A stretch of DNA of 64,000 nt. Origin: Isoetes taiwanensis. Its lineage: Eukaryota; Streptophyta; Lycopodiopsida; Isoetales; Isoetaceae. The position numbers and the translations under genes are program-made. The stretch covers positions 62,001 through 126,000 of the forward strand of contig JAJEKV010000431.1 of assembly GCA_021234155.1 (NCBI GenBank), read 5' to 3'. The notes below the pieces were generated by a model. It was not told where the DNA came from. It searched no databases and saw nothing but the letters and a program-made list of their open reading frames with translations. Each line of letters opens with the position of its first letter. Positions within the stretch are counted from its first letter, which is position 1. Positions 1-11,866 of this stretch are shown piece after piece.

Positions 1-748
1 ACATTCACCAAGTATGTTAAAAATCGTAGATCAACATCTTGCCAATCCATGTTGTTAAAGCTTTAGATCAACATCTTGCCAACTCCGCATAAGCGGTTTT
101 TTGCACAAGCAAGAGACTTCATAAATGGTCCTTCCCAAATTAAAGCAAGCAGAGACTAAAGAGGCGTGACCCCCATTTCTTTTATGCCATTTTTGTTCAT
201 ATCCGCTTCTTTCTCAACTTCCTTGTGTACTTTACATAGACCAAGACCTTATTCTTGAAACTTAGCCAATGTTTTAAACCTCATATGCCAAATATTTGCC
301 ACAAATTGCTTCCAAATTGCATGTCCACAGACCGCCTAAGTGCATGCATTATTCAGACTCCCCAATGGTATTATCCAAGGCAATAGATACATCATGAATA
401 ATAAACCTTTATCTCCGACAGCGGTGACAGGCTAGGCATACTATAAATAAAACCACTCACAAGTCATATGGTTCCACCAACTTGTACATTTGGTTGGTCT
501 TACATCGGGGCACACATATTCCAACTTCCTCAGGCGTAGTCTTTGTAATTTCACCTTGGTCCAGTATGCTTGCACAAGCCTCAGAATTGGTCATTAAACC
601 TTAGCAACCTCATTATAGAAGTGCCTTCATTGCCAATTTTAGAAGCGGCTCCAACGCCCAATTTTTAGAAGTGGTTCCTTGCCCAATTTTTATGTTCCTT
701 TTTCCAAAAGTGAGCACATCAACCTTAAGACTTGACAAACTCGTTTGG
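1..748 (-). repeat. 5'-end part of 4.6 kb tandem element (copy E0)
   Basis: This stretch matches 4643-5404 and 9285-10044 along its length, apart from small differences at CAG/CTG-type sites. By the orientation of the 3'-terminal structures in the array, it is the 5' end of a minus-strand element whose remainder lies left of the window. It runs into a TA tract and then the 3' end of the next element. No ORF of note is visible. Confidence 0.85.
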
Positions 749-780
749 ATATATATATATATTTATATATATATAAAAAT
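749..780. repeat. (TA)n junction between tandem elements
   Basis: An alternating TA tract with an ATTTATAT interruption separates the 5' end of one 4.6 kb element from the 3' end of the next. The same kind of tract sits at 5405-5436, 10045-10085, 18847-18878, 27283-27422 and 35145-35172, next to other PLE-like 3' or 5' ends. TA-rich DNA therefore looks like the preferred insertion site or an element terminus. Confidence 0.8.
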
Positions 781-870
781 GCCCTACCTCCAACCGGAAG
801 GCATGAGCTGGTCTCAGATGTAGAAAAGGGAGGGAGGGTCCCTATTCTACATAAGGACCCCCCCCGCCCA
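781..870 (-). other. 3'-terminal RNA pseudoknot of copy E1
   Basis: On the strand shown, GTAGAA (820-825) pairs with TTCTAC (845-850), and GGGTCC (836-841), inside that loop, pairs with GGACCC (855-860) outside it. This is an H-type pseudoknot. A small terminal hairpin (GCC...TCC AACC GGA...GGC) lies at 781-802. The same layout occurs at 27422-27504 and 35177-35270 with different helix sequences. Confidence 0.65.
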
Positions 871-1229
871 CTATCATTTATTGCAAAATACGTAATGTAA
901 ATTTAGTCATACCCGTATAATTTGAGTGCCCTAATAGTGATAGCTATCCCGAAGCTCAATCTTGTGAAAAGGTTCTGTGATTAATCGCGGCCTTAAATGT
1001 CCTCATCAAAGCCTTTGTTTATGAATGTCTTTACTCATGGATCCGGGATAAAAGAAGTTGTTTGACCAATGCTAGGGTCGCAAGATGCATCAATTAGCAC
1101 ATATTTGGAGATGTAGAACGGGTAGTTTATCCCTTTATCATAATGTTATCTCCAAGAGATGCCATGGAATTGATGAGTAGAATAAATGATCACCCCGTTA
1201 CAGCTTGGGAAAAATATCTGCAAGGCCCC

Positions 1230-1287
1230 TCAAGTAAAGGCATAATAGCCGCTTTTGCCCAAGGGGCTAACACTTGCAAAGCAAGTT
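1230..1287 (-). repeat. Hairpin-forming 59-bp motif, diverged single copy
   Basis: A diverged copy of the 59-bp motif found twice at 1714-1831. It keeps the paired blocks CTTGCAAAGCAAG and the AGCC/GGCT stem around a GCCCAAGGGG core. The matching copy in the second unit is near 5889-5945. Confidence 0.6.
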
Positions 1288-1713
1288 CGTGTTTTCAATC
1301 ATAGTTAATTCGTAAGAAGAATAACTACTTACCACATTAGCGATCTCTTGCAAGGCAAGAACTTTAAAAAGACACTAAATATTAAGCAAGTTGATGCATA
1401 ACAACCATAGTAAGAGATACCTTATTTGTGTGTCTCAAATGATCATGTTAATGGGTAATGCTCCATTAATAGCAGTAAAAATTTGAGATTACCCGTGAGT
1501 TTTGAAAGTTTTATGGATTCTAATGATGGTTGTAGTGTCAAAGCTCAGCTTGAAAGGTATCCTCCTCAATTGTCATGTAACGTTGTGCCACCTCAATTGC
1601 CATGTATTAGCCGTTGCAGATTTCTCGCAAAGAATGTGGTTTTTATGCCATGAAATGGACCAATAAATGCACGATCAACCTTATTAGCTTGGGACAAGTA
1701 TTGGGGCAAGGCC

Positions 1714-1831
1714 CTGAAGTAAAGGCATAATAGCCAGTTTTGCCCAAGGGGCTAATGCTTGCAAAGCAAGTTCTGAAGTAAAGGCATAATAGCCAGTTTT
1801 GCCCAAGGGGCTAATGCTTGCAAAGCAAGTT
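1714..1831 (-). repeat. Tandem pair of 59-bp hairpin motifs
   Basis: Two adjacent copies (1714-1772, 1773-1831) each contain a self-complementary CTTGCAAAGCAAG block and a second stem in which TAGCC pairs with GGCTA around GCCCAAGG. The pair is conserved in the next tandem unit at about 6372-6490. It is not seen in the coding PLE, so it is specific to the non-coding family. Confidence 0.7.
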
Positions 1832-2134
1832 TGTGTCTTGAATATGTAACCAGAGTACCTTGTTTGTATGTAAAAAACCACCCTGGTGGGTACTGCTCCA
1901 TTAATCTGCCATGATTGACGTTTGTTGGTTTGCCCCAAAGCAACAAGGTCTATGTATCACTCTGAAGATTCCTTATTTGCAAGATGAGTACTCTCCATTT
2001 CAGGAATTTGAGAGATTTCCTCATTTACGTCGTATTCCCTCCTAAAATTCAGGAAAACATTAGAACTTCCGAATCGAATGATAAGTGTAAACGCATATAA
2101 AATGCTATTTAAGACAAGAAAAACAATCCACCTT

Positions 2135-2305
2135 GGTTCCTAAGGCTCAAATTGGTTGAACCAATAAACTGAAGTCAATGAATATATCCAAGCCTTTCCG
2201 CTCCTTTAACGCGTACAGACCATTCCCTTTGGCCTTAAACATAAAGCTTAAAGCCAAAGAGAACTTATCGGGTCCCCTAGTCAAACTAGGGGAGCCTTAG
2301 GAACC
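2135..2305 (-). ncRNA. Conserved RNA fold, module 1 (copy E1)
   Basis: A 14-bp closing stem (GGTTCCTAAGGCTC with its complement) encloses a hairpin with CCCCTAGT/ACTAGGGG arms, a joining strand containing ACTTATC, a middle stem, and a hairpin ATTGG-TTCAA-CCAAT (listed as on either strand). The coding PLE intron (32444-32574) has the same arrangement with different helix sequences: closing stem AGTTCTCATG, hairpin CCCTAAG/CTTAGGG, and GCTGG-TTTAA-CTGGC on the transcript strand. Unpaired joining segments are almost unchanged. Function unknown; a ribozyme or a replication/packaging signal are possibilities, but I matched no known ribozyme core. Confidence 0.65.
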
Positions 2306-3031
2306 AAAGATTTTAAATCATTATATCCTTGAAACATGCAAGAAACCTTATCATGTCGTTTCTAAATTTAGGATCATAGATCATAATGCGATCCTTATGC
2401 AAATATTTACCATCAAATTCCATATCTTGAATTTCCATTGTACCGTTGTGTTTAAACAAATACAATTTTAAGTTTTAAAACCTTTGAATCCAAATTCAAA
2501 GTTCTTTCCCACTAGTATCTTATGTGTTTTAAATTCCATTAATATTGCAGAATAAACCAGAAATATTTCCCAAATTCGCGCCATATTTATAGATTTGTTG
2601 CTTTACTCATTAGAATTTTTCTAAAAAGGACCCCTAAGTCATATGTTCCATACTCCAATCATGCAAGATGCTTAAAAATGATCCCAAATAGTCTTAAATT
2701 CTTTCTTAAAAAATATCTCATAGAAATGTCTCAGATATTCATGTCATGCTTAAAAGCAAGCAGCTTTTACAACATAGGTCATAGGTCATCCCGCTTTTCA
2801 AAACCACAAAAAGATCTCAAATACTCATGTCATGCTTAATAGCAAACAAAATAAGGCAAATAAGAAGATTTTTATCCACTTGTTCAGCCTATAACACTTA
2901 CCACTTTTTAGTGAAAGCATAAAGCAAACCGTAATATGTCAAATGTAAATCCACGCTTCGAGGTATTGCAAGAGCAAGAATTTTCTTCAAAGTCAAGACT
3001 TCATCCTAAACCAAATATGAGCATATTTGAA

Positions 3032-3125
3032 GAGTAAAGTTGGTTACCCGCATTGAACCAAGCCTAAGTTAGCTTTTAAACAAGGTAACTAGACCAAAGA
3101 ATGACAGTAAGCTATAACTCTACTC
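3032..3125 (-). ncRNA. Conserved nested pseudoknot, module 2 (copy E1)
   Basis: The outer helix is GAGTAAAGTT (3032-3041) with AACTCTACTC (3116-3125). Inside, GGTTACC pairs with GGTAACT's GGTAAC, and TTAGCTT pairs with AAGCTA in interleaved order, which gives a pseudoknot. The coding PLE has the same fold at 33310-33400: its outer helix is ATTATACTC/GAGTATAAT, so pairing is kept with different bases, while inner helices and the GAATGACA segment are conserved. Confidence 0.7.
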
Positions 3126-5404
3126 GGCCATCACCCTTTACCAAATAATTATAAGAGCTCAAAATAAATTGTAGGCCATGCCTCAAGACAAGTCCACAGT
3201 TACCCATATGGTTATAGTGAAAGGAAACCTCCGGGAGGAATAAACTAATCCATAAGCATATAAAATGCATTCTCGCTGCAATTTTTCAACCCGCATACTT
3301 CCTTACCATTTGTAGGCAAAGATAAGCAACAAAATTTTCAGATTATAAGCAACAAAACCATGCAATCTACCAACAAAGAGCTAGGCTATGATTTAATTTC
3401 GTAAGCAATGCTAGCAAAACTGCTGATCTACACAAGCAAACTATCAAGGTTTAGAAACCAAGTTTCCATTTCCTAAAAGATCATGTTAAAACACCTAGTT
3501 ATGCCCCCAAAGAGAGCTAGTTATGCCCCAAAAAAGAGCAAGTGCTATAAATTTCAAATAAGACAAGAGAAATGAGATTTCGCTTATATAATTATCTTAA
3601 AGATACATTACCGAACCCGTTGCATTGGATGTCTAAACTTCTTGAATATTTTTATGTGCTCCTCAGCTTCAAAGAAATCAGCTATATTAGTGCTGGTGGA
3701 TACGCTTGAATGAGCTTTCAGCATTACTAATGACCTCTCTTTGGATGCCAATTGCTGGTTTCGCAAAAGGAATTGAAAAAGAATCTATCGTAAACAATGC
3801 AATGGGGCTATGCCACGGATTTTCCTTCCGTGCCATGGATTCTCCCCGCTTTTATAGAATAACAACGGATTGTCATCAGAACTCCGACGGATTTCGTCGC
3901 TGCCAAAAAGCTTGATCGGCCATACCCGAAGCCATCCTGGGCCTCGCCGATTCTCTTCACACAAACAGTTTAGGGTTTGATGCCACGCTCGTCACTACTT
4001 GCCCTAAAATCATTTTTTTGTACAACCATTGTATTTTAATAACCTTTGATTTAACAAAGAGCCCACGTCTCCAATATCACCCCTTAAGTCATAACAATGA
4101 AATGCCCTTTTGTTAGCAAGTTACGTACCTTTTTTGTGCCCCTTCATGTGTCCCTTTAGAACAAAGCTAGAAGCCCACAATAATAAAGCAATAGGTGTCC
4201 TACGGTGCCCATGAAGAGCATTACTAGATGCCAAATAAAATTTAGTAAGAAAGGCATGCAAGCTCATTAAATCATTTAAAAGCCAATGGCAAGCATGCAC
4301 TAAAAGGTTGCATGTACTTTCTTACAAAGTGAAGCCCACCTTATTTTTTACCTTAACATTTTCTGCCATAGATGACCATGCAAAAGGTAAAATGAATCAA
4401 ATCCTTAGCTTAAATGAACAAGTTAGATATTGCTCACCCTTTGCTAATACCTTCCGCTAGTGCATGTGAACATGTAAACCCTTGTTAGAACATGTCAACC
4501 CTTGTTAGAACATGTCGCTAGAGTCTCATTGCAAATTTAGAAGCACATAGCTTAGTGGCGATTATTCCAAAAAGGCTAGTCATGTCCAAAGACAAGATCC
4601 ATGCAAGTTCCCCTTTAAAGATTCATTCACAAGACTCATTGAACATTCACCAAGTATGTCGTTAAAACGTAGATCAACATCTTGCCAATCCATGTTGTTA
4701 AAGCTTTAGATCAACATCTTGCCAACTCAAGATAACCGGTTTTTGCACAAGCAGAGACTTCATAAATGGTCCTTCCCAAATTAAAGCAAGCAGAGACTAA
4801 AGAGGCGTGACCCCCATTTCTTTTTATGCCATTTTGTTCATATGTCCGCTTTTTCTCAACTTCCTTGTGTACTTTACATAGACCAAGACCTTATTCTTGA
4901 AACTTAGCCAATGTTTCCGTAAACCTCATATGCCAAATATTTGCCACAAATTGCTTCCAAATTGCATGTGTCACGCCGCACTCTAAGTGCATGCATTATT
5001 CAGACTCCCAATGGTATTATCCAAGGCAATAGATACATCATGAATAATAAACCTTTATCTCTCGACAGCTAAGTGACGTGCTAGGCATACTATAAATAAA
5101 AACCACTCACAAGTCATATGGTTCCACCAACTTGTACATTTGGTTCGCTTACATCAGGGCACACATATTCCAACTTCCTCAGAGACGTAGTGTCTGTAAT
5201 TTCACCTTTGGTCCAAGATGCTTGCACAAGCCTGTAATTGGTCATTAAACCTTAGCAACCTCATTATAGAAGTGCCTTCATTGCCAATTTTTAGAAGCGG
5301 CTCCATCAGCCCAATTTTAGAAGTGGTTCCCTTTGCCCAATTTTTATGTTCCCTTTTTCCAAAAGTGAGCACATCAACCTTTAAGACTTGACAAACTCGT
5401 TTGG

Positions 5405-5436
5405 ATATATATATATATATTTATATATATATAAAA
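5405..5436. repeat. (TA)n junction between elements E1 and E2
   Basis: An alternating TA tract identical in design to 749-780. The left side is the 5' end of E1 and the right side the 3' end of E2. Confidence 0.8.
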
Positions 5437-5438
5437 AT

Positions 5439-5520
5439 GCCCTACCTCCAACCTAAGGCATGAGCTGGTCTCAGATGTAGAAAGGGAGGGGAGGGTCCCT
5501 ATTCTACATAAGGACCCCCC
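5439..5520 (-). other. 3'-terminal RNA pseudoknot of copy E2
   Basis: Same helices as at 781-870: GTAGAA (5477-5482) with TTCTAC, and GGGTCC with GGACCC in interleaved order. Confidence 0.65.
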
Positions 5521-6786
5521 CGCCTAATTATATCATTTATTGCAAATACAGTAACGTAAATTTAGTCATACCTGTAGATAATTTGAGTGCCCTAATAGTG
5601 ATAGCTATCCTCAAGCTCAATCTTGTGAAAAGGTTCGCATAATCGCGGCCTTAAATGTCCTCATCAAAGCCTTTGTTTATGAATGTCTTTACTCATGGAT
5701 CCGGGATAAAAAGAAGTTGTTTGACCAATGCTAGGTCAAGATGCATCAATTAGCACATATTTGGAGATGTAGAACCGGTAGTTTATCCCTTTATCATAAT
5801 GTTATCTCCAAAGAGATGCCATGGAATTGATGAGTAGAATAAATGATCACCCCTGCTACAGCTTGGGAAAAAAATATCTGCAAGGCCCCAAGTAAAGGCA
5901 TAATAGCCGCTTTTGCCTAAGGGGCTAACACTTGCAAAGCAACTTCGTGTTTCGAATCATAGTTAATTCGTAAGAAGAATAACTACTTACCACATTAGCA
6001 GATCTCTTGCAAGGCAAGAACTTTAAAAAGACATCAATATTAAGCAAGTTGATGCATAACAACCATAGTAAGAGATACCTTATTTGTGTGTCTCAAATGA
6101 TCATGTTAATGGGTAATGCTCCATTAATAGCGTAAAAATTTGAGATTACGTGAGTTTTGAAAGTTTTGGCGGATTCTAATGATGGTTGTAGTGTCAAAGC
6201 TCGTGCTTGAAAGGTATCCTCCTCAATTGTCATGTACGTTGTGCCACCCAATTGCCATGTATTAGTCAAGGCAGATTTCTCAAAGAAGAATGGTTTTTAT
6301 GCCATGAAATGGACCAATAAATGCACGCGATCAACCCTGTTACGCTTGGGACAAGTATTGGGGCAAGGCCCTCAAGTAAAGGCATAATAGCCGCTTTGCC
6401 CAAGGGGCTAATGCTTGCAAAGCAAGTTCTGAAGTAAAGGCATAATAGCCGGCTTTTGCCCAAGGGGCTAATGCTTGCAAAGCAAGTTTGTGTCTTGAAT
6501 ATGTAACCGTGAGTACCTTGTTTGTATGTAAAACCACCCCGGTGGGTACTTGCTCCATTAATCCGCCATGATTGACGTTTTGTTGGTTTGCCCCAAAGCA
6601 ACAAGGTCTATGTATCACTCAAGATTCCTTATTTGCAAGATGAGTACTCTCCATTTCAGAATTTGAGAGATTTCCTCATTTACGCCGTATTCCCTCCTAA
6701 AATTCAGGAAAACATTAGAACTACGGAATCGAATGATAAGTGTAAACATATAAAATGCTATTTAAGACAAGAAAACAATCCACCTT

Positions 6787-6953
6787 GGTTCCTAAGGCTC
6801 AAATTGGTTGAACCAATAAACCAAGTCAATGAATATATCCGAAGCCTTTCCGTTCCCGAACGCATGAGACCATTCCCTTGGCCTTAAAACATAAAGCTTA
6901 AAGCCAAAGAGAACTTATCGGGCCCCTAGTCAAACTAGGGAGCCTTAGGAACC
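6787..6953 (-). ncRNA. Conserved RNA fold, module 1 (copy E2)
   Basis: Second tandem copy of the fold at 2135-2305. The long closing stem GGTTCCTAAGGCTC/GAGCCTTAGGAACC minus one base, the CCCCTAGT hairpin and the TTCAA pentaloop hairpin are retained. Confidence 0.65.
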
Positions 6954-7679
6954 AAAGATTTTAAATCATTATATCCTTGAAACATGCAAGAAACCTTATC
7001 ATGTCGTTTCTAAATTTAGGATCATAGATCATACGCATCCTTATGCAAATATTTACCATCAAATTCCATATCTTGAATTTCCATTGTACCGTTGTGTTTA
7101 AACAAATACAATTTTAAGTTTTAAAACCTTTGAATCCAAATTCAAAGTTCTTTTCCCACTAGTATCTTATGTGTTTTAAATTCCACAATATCACAGAATA
7201 AAACCGGAAATATTTCCCAAATTCGCGCTCATATTTATAGATTTGTTGTTTTTACTCATTAGAATTTTTCTAAAAGGACCCTAAGTCATATGTTCCATAC
7301 TCCAATCATGCAAGATGCTTAAAATGATCCCAAATAGTCTTAAATTCTTTTCTTAAAAATATCTCATAGAAATGTCTCGATATTCATGTCATGCTTAAAA
7401 GCAAGCAGCTTTTACAACATAGGTCATAGGTCATCCCGCTTTTCAAAACCACAAAAAGATCTCAAATACTCATGTCATGCTTAATAGCAAACAAAATAAG
7501 GCAAATAAGAAGATTTTTATCCACGTGTTGCCTATAACACTTACCACTTTTTAGTGAAAGCATAAAGCAAAACCGTAATATGTCAAATGTAAATCCACGT
7601 TTCGAGGTATTGCAAGTAGCAAGAATTTTCTTCAGCGCCCAAGACTTCATCCTAAACCAAACATCTGAGCATATTTGAA

Positions 7680-7773
7680 GAGTAAAGTTGGTTACCCCGC
7701 ATTGAACCAAGCCTAAGTTAGTTTTTAAACAAGGTAACTAGACAAAGAATGACAGTAAGCTATAACTCTACTC
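7680..7773 (-). ncRNA. Conserved nested pseudoknot, module 2 (copy E2)
   Basis: Second tandem copy of the fold at 3032-3125, with the outer helix GAGTAAAGTT/AACTCTACTC and both inner helices retained. Confidence 0.7.
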
Positions 7774-10044
7774 GCTCATCGCCCTTTACCAAATAATTAT
7801 AAGAGCTCAAAATAAATTGTAGGCCATGCCTCAAGACAAGTCCACGATTACCCATATGGTTATAGTGAAAGGAAACCTCCGGGAGGAATAAACTAATCCA
7901 TAAGCATATAAAATGCATTCTACAACGTTAATTTTTTCAACCCAGCATACTTCCTTACCATTTGTAGGCGATATAAGCAACAAAATTTTCAGATTATAAG
8001 CAACAAAACCATGCAATCTACCAACTTGTAGCTAGGCTATGATTTAATTTCGAAAGCAATGCTAGCAAAACTGTTGATCTACACAAGCAAACTATCAAGG
8101 TTTAGAAACCAAGTTTCCATTTCACGAAAGATCATGTTAAAACACCTAGTTATGCCCCAAAGAGAGCTAGTTATGCCCCAAAAAGAGCAAGTGCTATAAA
8201 TTTCAAATAAAGATTAGAAATGAGATTTCGGTTATATAATTATCTTAAAGATACATTATCGAACCGGTTGCATTGGATGTCTAAACTTCTTGAATATTTT
8301 TATGTGCTCCTCACTTCAAAGAAATCAGCTATATTAGTCTTTGGTGGATACGCTTGAATGAGCTTTTCAAAGATTACTAATGACCTCTCTTTGGATGCCA
8401 ATTGCTGGTTTCGCAAAAGGAATTGAAAAAGAATCTATCAGAAACAATGCAATGGGGCTATGCCACGGATTTTCCTTCTGTGCCATGGATTCTCCTGCTT
8501 GCCATAGAATAACAACGGATTGTCACTGTAAACTGACGGATTTCCTGCTGCCAAAAAGCTTGGCGGTCATACCCGAGCCATCCGGCTCTGCTCAGATTCT
8601 CTTCACACAAACAGTTTAGGGTTTGGATGCCACGTTCTGTCACTACTTGCCCTAAAATCATTTTTTGTACAACCATTGTATTTTAATAACCTTGATTTAA
8701 CAAAGAGCCCATGTCTCCAATATCACCCCTTAAGTCATAACAATGAAATGCCCTTTTGTTAGCAAGTTACGTACCTTTTTGTGCCCCTTCATGTGTCCCT
8801 TAGAACAAAGCTAGAAGCCCACAATAATAAAGCAATAGGTGTCCTACGGTGCCCATGAAGAGCATTACTAGATGCCAAATAAAATTTAGTAAGAAAGGCA
8901 TGCAAGCTCATTAAATCATTTAAAAGCCAAGTGGCAAGCATGCACTAAAAGGTTGCATGTACTTTCTTACAAAGTGAAGCCCACCTTATTTTTTACCTTA
9001 ACATTTTCTGCCATAGATGACCATGCAAAAGGTAAAATGAATCAAATCCTTAGCTTAAATGAACAAGTTAGATATTGCTCACCCCTTGCTAATACCTTCC
9101 GCTAGTGCATGTGAACATGTAAACCCTTGTTAGAACATGTCAACCCTTGTTAGAACATGTCGCTAGAGTCTCATTGCAAATTTAGAAGCACATAGCTTTA
9201 GTGGCGATTATTCCAAAAGGCTAGTCATGTCCAAAGACAAGATCCATGCAAGTTCCCCTTAAAGATTCATTCACAAGACTCCCGAACATTCACCAAGTAT
9301 CTTTTAAAATCGTAGATCAACATCTTGCCAATCCATGTTGTTAAAGCTTTAGATCAACATCTTGCCAACCAAGATAACTGGTTTTGCACAAGCAGAGACT
9401 TCATAAATGGTCCTTCCCAAATTAAAGCAAGTGAGACTAAAGAGGCGTGACCCCCATTTCTTTATGCCATTTTTTGTTCATATGTCCGCTCTTTCTCAAC
9501 TTCCTTGTGTACTTTACATAGACCAAGACCTTTTATTCTTGAAACTTAGCCAATGTTTCCAAAAACCTCATATGCCAAATATTTGCCACAAATTGCTTCC
9601 AAATTGCATGTCCGCAAGACCGGCCTAAGTGCATGCATTATTCGTACTCCCCAATGGTATTATCCAAGGCAATAGATACATCATGAATATTTTAAACCTT
9701 TATCTCGACAGCTTAAGTGGGCTAGGCATACTATAAATAAAAACCACTCACAAGTCATATGGTTCCACCAACTTGTACATTTGGTTCGTTTACATCAGGG
9801 CACACATATTCCAACTTCCTCAGAGACGTAGTCTTTGTAATTTCACCTTGGTCCAAAGATGCTTGCACAAGCCCTGTAATTGGTCATTAAACCTTAGCAA
9901 CCTCATTATAGAAGTGCCTTCATTGCCAATTTTAGAAGCGGCTCCACTGCCCAATTTTTAGAAGTGGTTCCCTTGCCCAATTTTTATGTTCCCTTTTTCC
10001 AAAAGTGAGCACATCAACCTTAAGACTTGACAAACTCGTTTGGA

Positions 10045-10660
10045 TATATATATATATTTATATATATACATATCTGTTATATATATACAATTACTTTATG
10101 GGTCCTATGGGGGGTTAAAGTTATGTAGAGATTCATCCTGGCCGTCGATTTTTTGAGGTGGCGCGACAATAGCCCTTGGATTTGATGGGGGGGCATGCAT
10201 GGGGCATGCATGGGGCATGCACCCCATCCCTGGGCCGTCGATCGGGCACGCGAGAAATCGTGGCCCTTGATTTCTTTTAGGGAGAGTGCAAGGAAGTTTC
10301 CTCCCATAGAATTAAAGGGGAAATTTAATCTTGGTTGTCAAAAATAGGCATTTAATTCTACCTAAATGCATTAAATGCTAAGTTCTGAGGTGGCAAGATT
10401 TTAATTGCCTATATTAATTAATATTAATTCTATTTGACGAGGTGGCATTAGAGATCTAGGGATGATAGGTATATATTGAATGAACCTATATAAAAAAATG
10501 TTTTATAGAATGTAGGAAGGTGCATGCTGTGGGATATAATTAAGGCATTTCATGATGGTGTGGGATATAATTAAGGCAGGGAAGTAAAAACGTGGGCATG
10601 CATCTGGCGACGTCTAAATTCACAATAAATTGCATTGGGAAGTATTCGCATGACAATGAG
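10045..10660. repeat. TA-edged non-coding repeat with 'ggccgtcgat' motifs
   Basis: After the TA tract the sequence contains ATATATATACAATTA, then phrases such as GGCCGTCGAT, repeated GGGGCATGCAT and 'gaggtggc', which also appear at 49320-49600, 54540-54800, 61900-62050 and 63600-63780. The family looks like a non-autonomous interspersed repeat. No coding potential was recognised. Confidence 0.5.
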
Positions 10661-11857
10661 AGAAAATTCTGGAAGCATAAACCTTAGAAGCTTCTTTGAT
10701 CATCTTTTCTAACGATTCCGCCTCTCTCCTCAACGTAACTTATCCGGCATTGGCGGTTTTGTCCAAGAAATCTCAAGATTTAAGTCCGCAGCCAGATCTT
10801 CGAAATTTGTGGAGACGGCCACGAGATCAATCAAGCACCACCGAAGCCGCCAAATTCATTTAGCGTAAGTCCAGAAAGCAAAGGTAGATCTCTAAACTTC
10901 GGATTTGGGCAAGGAATCGCAGATCCAAGACTTGCTTCTTCGTGAACTTAGCAATCCTCGGCCGGTAATTCATATTTCTTGGTGGAATCGGCAAAGCATG
11001 GGGATCCGACATGCAATATTTTGGCAATGGTTGGGCCTGGTTGATTTGTGCCATGTGGCTACCGGATTTGTATTCAAGGTTTCCATTTTTTCTTGCTTTG
11101 CTCAGATCTCCAACTTTGAAGCCCCCGCCGCTTTTGCCAGTGCCGTAGTCCGACCTAGAAGCCAGCCTTGAGTTCCTCCGACAATGTGCTCGCGGGCGTA
11201 ATGCCGCGCTGGAATGCAAATAAAAGCCTCGATAAATGGCAAAGACGGCCATGGCTGCCTAAACTCGTGCTCCCGCTTCCGCAAAAAATGGATCATACAC
11301 GTTTTTCCCCTATGTTCCAGCCAGAGGTTTTGCCTTTTCCAATTTCGTATTGATCTTGACATGGGTTTGGAGCTGCTGAAAACTAGCCGTAATGAATAGG
11401 TCATTTTCCGTGATTTGGATGTTTGCGCTTGTTCCGCTAGATTCGAGGTTCCGGGCTTAATAGAAAAGAAAGGGAAAAAGCTTAATGCTTTGTTCTTCCG
11501 CTTAATCGATGAGCCAAAAGAAGCCTCTATTCTTGAGTTTTGTCCGGTCAATCCCCTTTCGTGATTCTGTGCCGGGGCTATTGAGGAGATCACTCCGACG
11601 AAGAACACTCTCTGCTTCTTCTACCTCGTTACGCTCTTCATTGTTCTAAAATCTCACATTCCTTTCACTCAATATTAGTGCTACTCGGCCCTATTTTAGC
11701 CTCTTGATTTCGGGCTCGGGCTTTGTTTCTCTTATCATGGAGATCTTGAAGTGCCTATGCGTAAAAAATAGTCCTCAAATGATTCTCAAACTGCCGCCTA
11801 CAAATGTTAAGAAGAAAATGAGAATCCCATGTGAGCTTCCGCCTAAGAGGCAAGATT
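10661..11857. other. Unannotated interval, no recognised gene
   Basis: The base composition is more GC-rich than the flanks and several overlapping short ORFs occur on both strands. None resembles a family I know, and I found no consistent exon chain. A decayed gene or repeat is possible. Confidence 0.4.
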
Positions 11858-11866
11858 AAAGCTGCC

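Larger units (their letters stand above)
781..5404 (-). mobile_element. 4.6 kb non-coding PLE-like tandem element, copy E1
   Basis: This is a complete unit between two TA tracts; the array period is about 4.64 kb (position 1 corresponds to 4643 and 9285). Read on the minus strand it starts near 5404 and ends at 781 with a hairpin and pseudoknot of the same design as the coding PLE at 35177-35276. It also carries two internal RNA folds (2135-2305 and 3032-3125) that recur in introns of the coding PLE in the same order. No RT or ORF1 homology is readable, and all ORFs are short and overlapping. I infer a non-autonomous derivative mobilised by the PLE. Sequence noise at CNG triplets could hide weak coding traces. 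Confidence 0.7.
5439..10044 (-). mobile_element. 4.6 kb non-coding PLE-like tandem element, copy E2
   Basis: The second complete unit. It repeats E1 throughout, including the terminal pseudoknot (5439-5520), the 59-bp motifs (5889-5945, 6372-6490), module 1 (6787-6953) and module 2 (7680-7773). Differences from E1 are mostly small indels around CAG, CTG and CCGG triplets. The array ends here: after a TA tract at 10045-10085 an unrelated repeat begins. Confidence 0.7.

Noticed and set aside
6588-6887. 99-codon ORF on the plus strand of the 4.6 kb unit
   Set aside because: It overlaps the structured module and runs opposite to the element's sense. It is not maintained in the first unit and resembles no protein.
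11102-11608. 168-codon minus-strand ORF
   Set aside because: The composition is not protein-like, overlapping ORFs exist on the other strand, and no domain or splice context supports it.
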